From: JAYPUA01 sp038133845
GTDB lineage: Bacteria; SAR324; NAC60-12
Reading direction: 5' to 3'
Length of the DNA: 64,000 bases
NCBI GenBank assembly: GCA_038133845.1
Contig: JAYPUA010000010.1
Location: forward strand, 1 to 64,000
Shown: piece by piece, positions 32,982 to 40,576 of the stretch
Layout: the number at the start of each line of letters is the position of its first letter
Numbering within the stretch: the first letter of the stretch is position 1
Program-made: the position numbers and the translations under genes
The notes under the pieces: generated by a model
What the model was told of the DNA's origin: nothing
Databases searched by the model: none
What the model saw: the letters and a program-made list of their open reading frames with translations, nothing else

Positions 32982-34003
32982 CTCCCCATCTCCTTGAGGC
33001 GCGCGTCCAGCCGAGGGTAGACCCGCCGGGCGTTGCCTTCGTAGACCTTGTACCGGTCTTCTTCCGAAAGTTCCAGGGCATCGACGTAGCGTTTGGTGTC
33101 ATCAAAGAAGTTCCCGGTTTCCGGATCGATCCCGCGAACGGCACCGACCATCTCGGATCCGAAGAGGATATTGTGGATGTCGATGACTTGAAAGAGCAGG
33201 TCAATGCCCGGCTGGTGATAGACGCAGGTGTCGAAGAAGACGTTCTTCATTACGTGCTCGGCCAAAGGCGGGCGTTTGAGCATGTCCGCCAGCCCCCGAT
33301 AGCGCCCCCAGTGGTAGGGCACGGCCCCCCCTCCGTGCGGAATCACGAAGCGCAGGTCCGGGAAGTCCCGGAACAGGTCGCCCTGAATGAACTGCATGAA
33401 GGCCGTGGTATCGGCGTTGATGTAGTGGGCTCCGGTAGCGTGGAAGTTCACGTTGCAGGAGCCCGACACGTGGATCATTGCCGGGACGTCCAGCTCCACC
33501 ATCTTCTCGAAGAACGGATACCAGCTCTTGTCTGTCAGTGGGCGGGAGGTCCAGTGTCCTCCGGAGGGATCCGGGTTGAGGTTACATCCGACAAAGCCCA
33601 GCTCGTTCACACAGCGTTCCAGCTCGGCAACCGAGTGCTCGATCGGAACTCCCGGAGACTGTGGGAGCTGGCAGACGCCGACAAAGAACTCCGGGAACAG
33701 GTCGACCACCCGCCTGATCAGGTCGTTGCAGGCCCGGGTCCAGCGCTGAGAGACGGCCTCGTCACCAACGTGGTGTTCCATCGCCGAGGCGCGGGGAGAG
33801 AAGATCGTCAGGTCGGCCCCGCGTTCCCGGAGCAGGCGCAGCTGGTTTTGCTCGATGCTCTCCCGGATTTGATCATCCGAAATCTCCGCAGGCCCTGGAG
33901 GAGGAAGCGAGGGGTCTGCAAACGCAGCGAGCTGAGCGGCCCGAAACTGCTGGTGCGGCTCCGGAGCGGTGGTGTAGTGTCCATGGCAGTCAATGATCAG
34001 CAT
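32978..34003 (-). CDS. ligJ: 4-oxalomesaconate hydratase
   Basis: A 341-aa amidohydrolase-type hydratase that adds water to 4-oxalomesaconate, giving 4-carboxy-4-hydroxy-2-oxoadipate. It begins MLIIDCHGHYTTAP with the metal motif, followed by GCNLNPDPSGGHW, FVIPHGGGAVPYHWGR, FFDTCVYHQPG and LFGSEMVGAVRG. ATG 34003 has AGAGGAT upstream; the longer frame to 34084 has no support. A possible 53-aa gene overlaps its start. Confidence 0.94.
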   Translation of the reverse strand: MLIIDCHGHYTTAPEPHQQFRAAQLAAFADPSLPPPGPAEISDDQIRESIEQNQLRLLRERGADLTIFSPRASAMEHHVGDEAVSQRWTRACNDLIRRVVDLFPEFFVGVCQLPQSPGVPIEHSVAELERCVNELGFVGCNLNPDPSGGHWTSRPLTDKSWYPFFEKMVELDVPAMIHVSGSCNVNFHATGAHYINADTTAFMQFIQGDLFRDFPDLRFVIPHGGGAVPYHWGRYRGLADMLKRPPLAEHVMKNVFFDTCVYHQPGIDLLFQVIDIHNILFGSEMVGAVRGIDPETGNFFDDTKRYVDALELSEEDRYKVYEGNARRVYPRLDARLKEMGR

Positions 34004-34158
34004 CGAGATCCTCTTTGAAGTAAGGTGGGGAGAGCCTCCGGTTGGGCCACGCAAACAACCTGAAGGCTTTTGGCCAAGGAGCAAACGGTTTCATCCAGGC
34101 TGGAGCAGACGGTCTGCGGTCGGAGAGTGACCTCGTCTCCGCACAGTTTCAGAAACAT
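33997..34158 (-). CDS. possible 53-aa small gene between ligU and ligJ
   Basis: ATG 34158 lies 2 nt after the ligU stop, and the frame stays open across the entire 157-nt gap, ending with TGA inside the first codons of ligJ. The protein begins MFLKLCGDEVTLRPQTVCSS, has five cysteines, and resembles nothing I know. All other gaps in this operon are much shorter, and the fit to both neighbours is suggestive. A chance open frame of 53 codons at this GC content is also quite possible. If real, it is translationally coupled on both sides. Confidence 0.4.
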   Translation of the reverse strand: MFLKLCGDEVTLRPQTVCSSLDETVCSLAKSLQVVCVAQPEALPTLLQRGSRC

Positions 34159-34160
34159 GG

Positions 34161-35252
34161 TTACTTGCCCTCCCAGACGGAACCTGGGATCAGCACCTCC
34201 CCCCGCATCAGCATCCGAGCGGTCCGGAGCAGTCCGGCCCGACGAAGCTGCACCTCCCCATCGTTCAACTCTACCTCCAGTCCCACGGTGAAGAAGCCTG
34301 TTGGATGTTCAACATCCAGCACCTGTCGTCCGGGTTGCACGCTCAGGCCACTGACTTCCTGAGCCACCGATCCGGGCAGCACGCAGGCCGAGGCCACACT
34401 GACCGCTCCCAACACCCCGATGGCTTCGTGAACCCGGTGTGGGATGAAGGTCCGGGTGGAGATCACGCCGCCCGCGACGGCCGGCGACACCAGCGACATC
34501 TTCGGGACGGTTTTCCGGGTCACATCCCCCAGGTTCATGCGATGTCCCACCTGAAGGCGGATGGCTTCCAGACGTTCCCGCAGGCTCGAATCCGCCTCCA
34601 GCTCTCCCGGAGTTTCCTGCCCGGTTTTCCCCAACTCGGCTGCAGCGATCACCACCACGGGCATTCCGTTGTCAATGCAGGTCAGACTCACTCCATTGAC
34701 CTCGTCACGAACCGACCCGGTGGGCAACAGCGCACCACAGCTGGAGCCGGCAGTGTCCAGAAAATCCAGCAGCACCGGCGCTGCAGCTCCCGGAACGCCA
34801 TCGATGCGCGCGGAGCCTTCATACTCGACAAGCCCCCCCGGCGTCTGTACCTGAGCGAGCGCAAGGTTGGCCGTATTGACCATGTGAATTCGGACCTCGG
34901 TGACTTCTCCGGTGGAAGAGACCAGGCCCTGCTCCAAGGCAAACGGTCCGATCGCAGCGAGGATGTTACCGCAGTTTTGGCTGTCGCTGACCTCCGCCTG
35001 GTCCACCGAGACCTGAAGGAAGAGGTAGTCGACCTCGGCATCCGGACGGGAGGAGCGAGAGACCACGGCGACTTTGCTGGTCAGCGGATGTGCCCCTCCG
35101 GCGCCGTCGATCTGCCGCGTATCTGGAGAGCCCATCGCCGCCAGGAGGACCCGGTCTCTCAGCGCCGGATCGTCCGGGAGGTCTTCCGCACGGAAAATCA
35201 AACCTTTGGAGGTCCCTCCTCGCATCAGGCAGGCGGGAATCGCGGTCTGCAT
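34161..35252 (-). CDS. ligU: 4-oxalomesaconate tautomerase/isomerase (PrpF family)
   Basis: A 363-aa PrpF/diaminopimelate-epimerase-fold isomerase (GalD/LigU) that moves the double bond or tautomerises 4-oxalomesaconate before hydration by LigJ. IPACLMRGGTSKGLIFRAED is the PrpF signature. DGAGGAHPLTSKVA, SQNCGNILAAIGPFA with the catalytic Cys, and a second Cys/Ser-containing half follow. It lies 1 nt downstream of ligK. I use ligU; galD would be the Pseudomonas name. Confidence 0.92.
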   Translation of the reverse strand: MQTAIPACLMRGGTSKGLIFRAEDLPDDPALRDRVLLAAMGSPDTRQIDGAGGAHPLTSKVAVVSRSSRPDAEVDYLFLQVSVDQAEVSDSQNCGNILAAIGPFALEQGLVSSTGEVTEVRIHMVNTANLALAQVQTPGGLVEYEGSARIDGVPGAAAPVLLDFLDTAGSSCGALLPTGSVRDEVNGVSLTCIDNGMPVVVIAAAELGKTGQETPGELEADSSLRERLEAIRLQVGHRMNLGDVTRKTVPKMSLVSPAVAGGVISTRTFIPHRVHEAIGVLGAVSVASACVLPGSVAQEVSGLSVQPGRQVLDVEHPTGFFTVGLEVELNDGEVQLRRAGLLRTARMLMRGEVLIPGSVWEGK

Positions 35253-35253
35253 C

Positions 35254-35943
35254 TCAGCCCTGCTCCGAGTACGGTCGGTACTTCAGGCCCTTCTCCGCGA
35301 GCCGTTCACGCATCTGATAGAGATCCAGCCCAAGCACGCCAGAAGCCAGCTTCTCCCGCTTCCCGGCCTCGTTGGCCAGCCGCGCTCTGGCTTTTTTCAG
35401 CACCTCCGGAGCATCCGCCCGGCGGACCACGACCACGCCATCGTCATCGGCAATCATCAGGTCTCCCGGATTCACCAGAGCCCCTCCGCAGATGAGCGGA
35501 ACGTTCACGTTTCCCAGAGTTTCCTTCACCGTTCCTTGAGCACAGATCGCCTTTGACCAGACCGGGAACTGCATCTCGGTCAGCGTGGCGACATCCCGAA
35601 CGCCGGCCGCAATGATCAATCCCCGAACGCCGCGCGCCTGCAGAGAGGTGGCCAGCAGGTCTCCAAAGTAGCCATCTTCACAGGGACTGGTCGGAGCAAC
35701 CACCAGGATGTCTCCCGGTTGACACTGCTCCACCGCGACGTGGATCATCCAGTTGTCCCCCGGAGCGACCTCGCATGTGACCGCAGTGCCCACGATGTGA
35801 GCCGGGCGGTAGATCGGACGCAGCGCCGAGGAGAGCAGCCCCGCCCTTCCCTGAGCTTCATGGACCGTGGCCACATCCAGGTCCGAGAACTCAGAGACCA
35901 CCTCCGGGTCAAGGCGGGGAATATCAGTAATCACAACAGGCAT
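35254..35943 (-). CDS. ligK: 4-carboxy-4-hydroxy-2-oxoadipate aldolase
   Basis: A class II pyruvate aldolase of 229 aa (HMG/CHA aldolase, RraA-like fold) that splits the final pathway intermediate to pyruvate and oxaloacetate and can decarboxylate oxaloacetate. TVHEAQGRAGLLSS, GDILVVAP, GYFGDLLATSLQARGVRGL with the metal and phosphate region, and GVRD with the conserved Arg-Asp are visible. An AGGAG site lies ahead of ATG 35943, which overlaps the TetR stop (TGATG). Confidence 0.92.
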   Translation of the reverse strand: MPVVITDIPRLDPEVVSEFSDLDVATVHEAQGRAGLLSSALRPIYRPAHIVGTAVTCEVAPGDNWMIHVAVEQCQPGDILVVAPTSPCEDGYFGDLLATSLQARGVRGLIIAAGVRDVATLTEMQFPVWSKAICAQGTVKETLGNVNVPLICGGALVNPGDLMIADDDGVVVVRRADAPEVLKKARARLANEAGKREKLASGVLGLDLYQMRERLAEKGLKYRPYSEQG

Positions 35944-36605
35944 CAGCGCTCCTGAGAGAGGGAGGGAGAGTGAGTCAGTTCCAGCAGGGAGGCCACGGTG
36001 GCGTCAACCAGCTCCTGCACCGCCTGTTCCGGATGCTCCCCATCCACCGCTCCTTGCGAGAGCCGGGTGATGCGGTCTCCGTTGACCAGCGTGTAGTAGA
36101 GGCTTCCCAGAAGAAAATGCGAACGCCAGAGAATGCGCTCCTCCGAGGCCTCCGGGAGACAGCGATGCAAGGCCTTGAGAAAGTACAGCGAGGTCTGGTC
36201 GAAGGCCCGGGCGATGATTGCGTGGGCGGTCTCGTTGCCCTCCATCGAGAGGATCGCTCGAAGCCTCGTGAAACGCACTCCCCCACCAACGCTGTCGGAG
36301 CTGGACGAAAACGCAGGAATCACAAACGCTCGAATCAGCGCGGTCAGACGCTCTCGACGGTCGGAGACACGCTCAGCCTCTGTCATCAGCTCAAGGCGTC
36401 GCTGGTTCATCGGACGCGTATGGCGCTCGTAGATCTCCTCCAGCAGATTCTCCTTGGTGCCGAAAAAATGGGTCACGCTCCCCAAGTTCACCGCAGCCTG
36501 AGCCGCAATGTCGCGCATGCTGACGGCATGGTAGCCCCGTTGAGACATCAACTCCTCGGCAGCTTCCAGAATCCGTGTTCGGGTGTCCTGTTTTTGGCTG
36601 GGCAA
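35943..36605 (-). CDS. TetR-family regulator of the lig/qui operon
   Basis: TetR-type regulator with the N-terminal helix-turn-helix RILEAAEELMSQRGYHAVSM-RDIAAQAAVNLGSVTHFF and a C-terminal ligand domain. I choose TTG 36605 (220 aa) because GGAAGAG precedes it and the protein then opens (M)PSQKQDTRTRILEAA, as TetR proteins usually do. The frame is open to TTG 36665, but that would place the palindrome at 36636-36653 inside the gene. It is the first gene of the operon, probably autoregulating it; the ligand may be protocatechuate or a ring-cleavage product. Known lig operons use LysR or IclR-type regulators, so TetR is a variation. Confidence 0.82.
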   Translation of the reverse strand: MPSQKQDTRTRILEAAEELMSQRGYHAVSMRDIAAQAAVNLGSVTHFFGTKENLLEEIYERHTRPMNQRRLELMTEAERVSDRRERLTALIRAFVIPAFSSSSDSVGGGVRFTRLRAILSMEGNETAHAIIARAFDQTSLYFLKALHRCLPEASEERILWRSHFLLGSLYYTLVNGDRITRLSQGAVDGEHPEQAVQELVDATVASLLELTHSPSLSQER

Positions 36606-36635
36606 CGGTCTCTTCCAGAAGTCAGGTTTCCTCAA

Positions 36636-36671
36636 CTTGTACGTCTGTACAAGCCGATTAATCAATTGTAC
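36636..36671. promoter_or_regulatory. candidate TetR operator of the lig/qui operon
   Basis: CTTGTACGTCTGTACAAG (36636-36653) is an exact inverted repeat with 7-bp arms and a 4-nt spacer, a size usual for TetR operators. A further half-site TTGTAC lies at 36666-36671, 29 bp away. Both are directly upstream of the regulator start and should control the 11-gene operon. Confidence 0.7.
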
Positions 36672-36704
36672 GATGACGGGATTTTAAGTCAAACGGATAA
36701 TAAA

Positions 36705-36716
36705 TTTACATAATAT
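36705..36716. repeat. TTTACATAATAT motif, site in 36672-36786
   Basis: One of four intergenic copies of this AT-rich 11-12-mer (others at 18216-18227 and 18302-18313 on minus, and 46148-46159). The surrounding 121-bp gap between the TetR operator and the GntR gene holds nothing else I recognise. Confidence 0.45.
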
Positions 36717-36786
36717 AAAAGTATTTGGATTTGATCCATTGCAGTGCTCACACTTTGCGGAAAGTCGTTGACGAGGACCTCGGTGC

Positions 36787-37459
36787 TCAGCCGACGTCCG
36801 AGATCTTGCGCAGGATATGGTGGCGGAGGGCGTGGAGGCTCTCTTCAAGTTCACGCTTTCGGAGAACGCTCAGGAGGGCCTGATGCCGCCGGGCATGTTC
36901 GGTGATTTCTTCCGGAGAGTGCGGATAGAGGCGATACTCGAGAGACCAGATGAAGTTGGAGGCACCGGAGAGCTTCCAGTTGCGCGAGAGGACCTTGTTC
37001 CGGGCGGCGTCGATCATCAGGGCATGAAACTCCATGTCCAGTTCAATGTCGGAGACATGATCCGCATCGGTTGCTGCGGCAAACATGTGCTCGATCAGGC
37101 GCTCCAACTGATCGCAGTGTTCCTGCCAATCGTGCTGGGAGATTCGCCCGTGAGGCCTCCTTCAAGGCCAACTCTTCCAGCGCAACCCAGACATGCAGGC
37201 CATCCTGAAGCTCCCGGGAGTCAAAGCTGGTGATTAAGGTCCCATTCTTCGGGTGCACCTCAATGAATCCTTGCATCTCCAGCATCCGGATGGCTTCGCG
37301 GACCGGGGTGCGACTCACCCTGAGTTGCTCGCTCAGCTCCGCTTCCAAGAGCTTCTCTGCAGCCTTGAACTTTCCTGTAATGATGGCATTTCGGATCGAC
37401 TCGAGGATCTGGTCCCGGAGTCGGGTGCGATCGATCATCTGAAGGGGAGGACTGGACAA
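36787..37459 (-). pseudogene. GntR/FCD-family regulator, frameshifted
   Basis: Two overlapping frames together form one FadR-type regulator of about 223 residues. The first (from 37459) has the winged-helix domain (RNAIITGKFKAAEKLLEAEL, VSRTPVREAIRMLEMQGFIE). The second (to 36787) has the FCD domain (DMEFHALMIDAARN, HARRHQALLSVL) with candidate metal-binding histidines. The total is 673 nt, one more than a multiple of three. Removing one base from the GGG at 37137-37139 would join them as ...ANLQHDWQEHCDQLERL. It may be a true pseudogene or a sequencing error. It is last in the operon from 44460, and its likely operator is the palindrome at 44584. Confidence 0.8.
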
Positions 37460-37477
37460 GGGCTCAGACTTTGGGGA

Positions 37478-38677
37478 TTAAACGGCCCAAGCCTCATCCG
37501 GAGGCTGACCGCGGTCCAGCAGTTTGCAAGAGTAAACCGCCTGAGGATCGTAGGGATAACGCTGCTCCGTGCTTTCCGTGATCTCAATTCCGAGCCCGGG
37601 ACGCTGGGGACAGAGCAGGTGTCCGTCTTCAAGCACAAGGCAGTCGCGCAGCAACTCGTCACCAAGGGGAAAGGAGAGCATGGGATACTCTACCAACTTT
37701 CCACCTCGAGCAAAAGCCGCATGGTAGTTGGCCATCATGGCAACCGGACCACCCCAGGCATGCACCACCACTTTCATTCCGGTCTCTTCGGAGGCGTCAA
37801 AGATCTCCATCAAGGCGCTCAGTCCTCCAATGACGGAGGCATCGGGCTGGACGAAGTCATAGACCTCGTCCCGCATCCTTAGAATCATGTCCCAAGGCGT
37901 GGTGATGATCTCTCCCCCGCAGACCTGCACTTCCGTCCTTCGACGGAGTTCCTTGAAGCCTTCCGTGTCAAAGGGCCCAATCGCCTCTTCCACAAAGACC
38001 ATCCGCTGGTTGCAGTGGCGGTGGGTCTCTTCAATGAACCGGACCACGTTGTCCACCGGCTGAGGTGGATTGGCCAGGTTCTGACACATGTCGACGCCCA
38101 CCCCGATCTTGCGGGATCCGGCCTCGTCCAGCAGCCAGGCGGTCCGGAAGATGTCGGAGTTGATCGAGCGAATCTTGTAGAGGTCGATCCCTCGGACTTC
38201 CAGAAACTCCAACTCTTCTTGGAAGTGCTCTTTGGTGTCACAGATTCCACCACTGCCATACGCCCGGATTCGGGCAGGAGGGCTTTCTCCAAAAAGCCGA
38301 TAGGCAGGGACACCGAGGCTCTTCGACTTGGCATCGACCAGCGCGGTCTCGAAGGCGCTGATCACATGCCGGGCCGCGCCCTGAAGGGACCAATAGTCAC
38401 AGATGCGGCACAGGTCCCGAACGCGCTCGCTCAGGTCAAAGGCGTCCGTGCCTTCCAGATAGGGGCGGCACAGTTCCACGATGGAGCGAAAGACCTCCGG
38501 GGCAAAGACGGCCAGGTAGCCTTCCCCGACCCCCTTGACCCCGTTGTCCAGAGTCACCTCCACCATGCCCACCGTCCGTTTCGGTCCGTTGGGGAAGCAC
38601 TCCAGAACCTCCGGATGCTCGGCGTGAGCATACGGGGAACTGAGCAGCAGGGGACGAATGTGCTGGATGGCCGGCAT
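37478..38677 (-). CDS. enolase-superfamily (mandelate racemase-like) enzyme
   Basis: A 399-aa enzyme of the mandelate-racemase/muconate-lactonising subgroup, probably a sugar-acid dehydratase or related. The N-terminal capping domain ends near residue 130. Catalytic features are YKIR (Lys168), VGVDMCQN (Asp196), FVEEAIG (Glu230), CGGE (Glu256), PDAS (Asp279) and VHAWGGP (His306), matching the metal triad plus the His-Asp dyad. It lies 2 nt from the 2-hydroxyacid dehydrogenase gene. The substrate cannot be told from sequence. Confidence 0.85.
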   Translation of the reverse strand: MPAIQHIRPLLLSSPYAHAEHPEVLECFPNGPKRTVGMVEVTLDNGVKGVGEGYLAVFAPEVFRSIVELCRPYLEGTDAFDLSERVRDLCRICDYWSLQGAARHVISAFETALVDAKSKSLGVPAYRLFGESPPARIRAYGSGGICDTKEHFQEELEFLEVRGIDLYKIRSINSDIFRTAWLLDEAGSRKIGVGVDMCQNLANPPQPVDNVVRFIEETHRHCNQRMVFVEEAIGPFDTEGFKELRRRTEVQVCGGEIITTPWDMILRMRDEVYDFVQPDASVIGGLSALMEIFDASEETGMKVVVHAWGGPVAMMANYHAAFARGGKLVEYPMLSFPLGDELLRDCLVLEDGHLLCPQRPGLGIEITESTEQRYPYDPQAVYSCKLLDRGQPPDEAWAV

Positions 38678-38679
38678 CG

Positions 38680-39612
38680 TCAGTATCCTTTCTCAAAATT
38701 CACCAGGTGGAGCAGAGGCTCCTTGGCCCGGAGGCGCTCCAGGTTCTCGGCAAACAGGTCGATCTTCCGGTTCACCTCTGCGGGCATGCCCCCTGCGGTG
38801 TGTTGCGTCAACAGGACGTTGTCCAGCTCCCAGAGCGGGTCATCGGGCCGTAGAGGCTCGTCATCGGTCACATCCAGCACCGCCCCCGCAAGTCGACGCT
38901 GTTGCAGCTGGCTGACGAGGGAGTCCGTATCCACGATGTTGCTCCGACCAAAGTTGAGGAAGAGGCTTCCGGAAGGCAGGAGGGAGAGGCGCTGCTCGTC
39001 AAAAAGCCGGTCGGTTCGAGGAGTCGCCGGAGCGGTGCAGACCACAACATCTGCCAGAGCCACGGCCTCGTCCAGAGCCTCCGGATCAAGGTCGCTGCCA
39101 AACTTCCGGATGCGGCACTGAAAGGGCCCCAGGTACTCTTCAAGCTGCTGGTGGATTGCGCCCCGCCCAACGAGCACCACAGATTTTCCCTGGAGGGTGT
39201 TCATCGATTCGCGCAGCTCGTCTCCGGACCAGCGCTTCTGCTGCTGCAGGCCGGCCAGGACGTCCAGCTTTCGGTAGAGCGCCAAAATCCCTCCGAGGAT
39301 GGACTCGGCCACCGGGACACGGAAAAAGCCGCTCAGGTTGGTGACCTGAATGCCCTGCCGCTCCAGCGTCAGCGCACAGTCCAGGTACTCGCCAAACCCC
39401 ACGGAAATGAGCTGCACCCAACGCAGCGACAGCCCGTCAATCATCCAGGAGGCCGGAGGGTTCCCAAAACACAGATCTGCCAGCAGGAACTCGTGAGGGA
39501 CCGGCTCATCCTCCGCCGGGTCCGGATGCAGCGTGCACCCGGAGATTCCAGGGAGCGAGCGCAGTCGCTCAAGCTGTTCCGGAGTCACGGACTGGGCGAC
39601 AAAGAGTTTCAC
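38680..39612 (-). CDS. D-2-hydroxyacid dehydrogenase family enzyme
   Basis: A 310-aa NAD(P)-dependent D-isomer-specific 2-hydroxyacid dehydrogenase. The Rossmann motif is degenerate: VVLVGRGAIHQQLEEYLG, where the family expects GxGxxG. The catalytic Arg lies in NFGRSNIVD, Glu in DVTDDEPL, and His in LLTQHTAGG. The start is GTG 39612 with GAGGAGG upstream. It would interconvert a 2-oxo and a 2-hydroxy acid, plausibly one made by the DapA-like lyase beside it. Confidence 0.84.
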   Translation of the reverse strand: MKLFVAQSVTPEQLERLRSLPGISGCTLHPDPAEDEPVPHEFLLADLCFGNPPASWMIDGLSLRWVQLISVGFGEYLDCALTLERQGIQVTNLSGFFRVPVAESILGGILALYRKLDVLAGLQQQKRWSGDELRESMNTLQGKSVVLVGRGAIHQQLEEYLGPFQCRIRKFGSDLDPEALDEAVALADVVVCTAPATPRTDRLFDEQRLSLLPSGSLFLNFGRSNIVDTDSLVSQLQQRRLAGAVLDVTDDEPLRPDDPLWELDNVLLTQHTAGGMPAEVNRKIDLFAENLERLRAKEPLLHLVNFEKGY

Positions 39613-39625
39613 GCGACCTCCTCAC

Positions 39626-40576
39626 TCAACTGAGCACCCTTGGTGTCCCGCAGGCCTTGAGCATTTCCCGGGCCTCTTCCCGGTAGCGCTCCCGGATGTC
39701 TCGGGTCGGTGGGCGACAGCGACTGGAGGGCAGGCCGATCAGTTCCATGCACAGCTTGTCCACAAATCCGTCTCCAACAGTGTAGTTCAACTCGATACGC
39801 TTCCAGAGCTTGTAGTAGGGCAGCGCTTCCCGGATCATGTCGAGCTCTACCTCTCGATAACGCCCGGCTGCCAGGTGATCCAGCAGCTTCACGCCCCATT
39901 CGGGCCAGTGGTTGCACAGGTGCACCTCAAAAGCCCGGGCCCCCAGCATGTGACTGATGGGAAAGAGCAGGTCGTTGTCGATCACCGTCAGCTTCTGGGA
40001 GAAGGTCTGGACGACGTCCTCGAACTCCATGGCCACAGAGCGCTTGGTCGCCCACTTGAGCCCGACCACCTGTGGGATCTCGCTCAGACGCTCGACCATT
40101 CCGAAGGACACTTCGGCGCTGGTCCAGAAGGTGTTGTAGATGATCAGCCCCACATTCGATGCCTGGCTTGCCGCCAGCACGTGCTCGAAGAAATCGTCTT
40201 CCGTGTGATTGAAGTAAAACGGGCAGGAGATCTGGATGAAGGAGGCCCCCACACGTTCCGCCTGTTCTGCGATCCGTTGCACTTCCAGCGTGCTTGTGGT
40301 CTGTGCTCCCATGGCCACAGGGATGTCTCCGGCCTCATCTTTGACGATCGAAGCGACCCGGACCCGCTCCTCGAAGGTCAGGGTCGAAAAATCTCCGGCC
40401 GCTCCTCCGGCAAGGAGCACGGCGTTCTCCCGGCAGATCCCGTTCTCCCGGAGAAAGCGCACGTGCTGACGCATCCCGGCCTCGTTGATGCTCAGCTGCG
40501 GATCATCATGAAACAGGGTCGGGATGGTGATGTAGAGACCTTCGAGATCTTTCTTCAGTTGTTCAGGGTTCATCAT
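39626..40576 (-). CDS. dihydrodipicolinate synthase-family aldolase/lyase
   Basis: A 316-aa DapA/NAL-family TIM barrel acting through a Schiff base. Lys174 (VGLKWATK) is the likely Schiff-base residue and Tyr147 (IIYNTFW) the proton donor. GGAAGDFSTLTFEER takes the place of the usual GTTGE pyruvate-binding loop, so the substrate differs from DapA. ATG 40576 overlaps the stop of the ligase gene (TGATG). It is likely a 2-keto-acid aldolase or dehydratase in the catabolic pathway. Confidence 0.85.
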   Translation of the reverse strand: MMNPEQLKKDLEGLYITIPTLFHDDPQLSINEAGMRQHVRFLRENGICRENAVLLAGGAAGDFSTLTFEERVRVASIVKDEAGDIPVAMGAQTTSTLEVQRIAEQAERVGASFIQISCPFYFNHTEDDFFEHVLAASQASNVGLIIYNTFWTSAEVSFGMVERLSEIPQVVGLKWATKRSVAMEFEDVVQTFSQKLTVIDNDLLFPISHMLGARAFEVHLCNHWPEWGVKLLDHLAAGRYREVELDMIREALPYYKLWKRIELNYTVGDGFVDKLCMELIGLPSSRCRPPTRDIRERYREEAREMLKACGTPRVLS

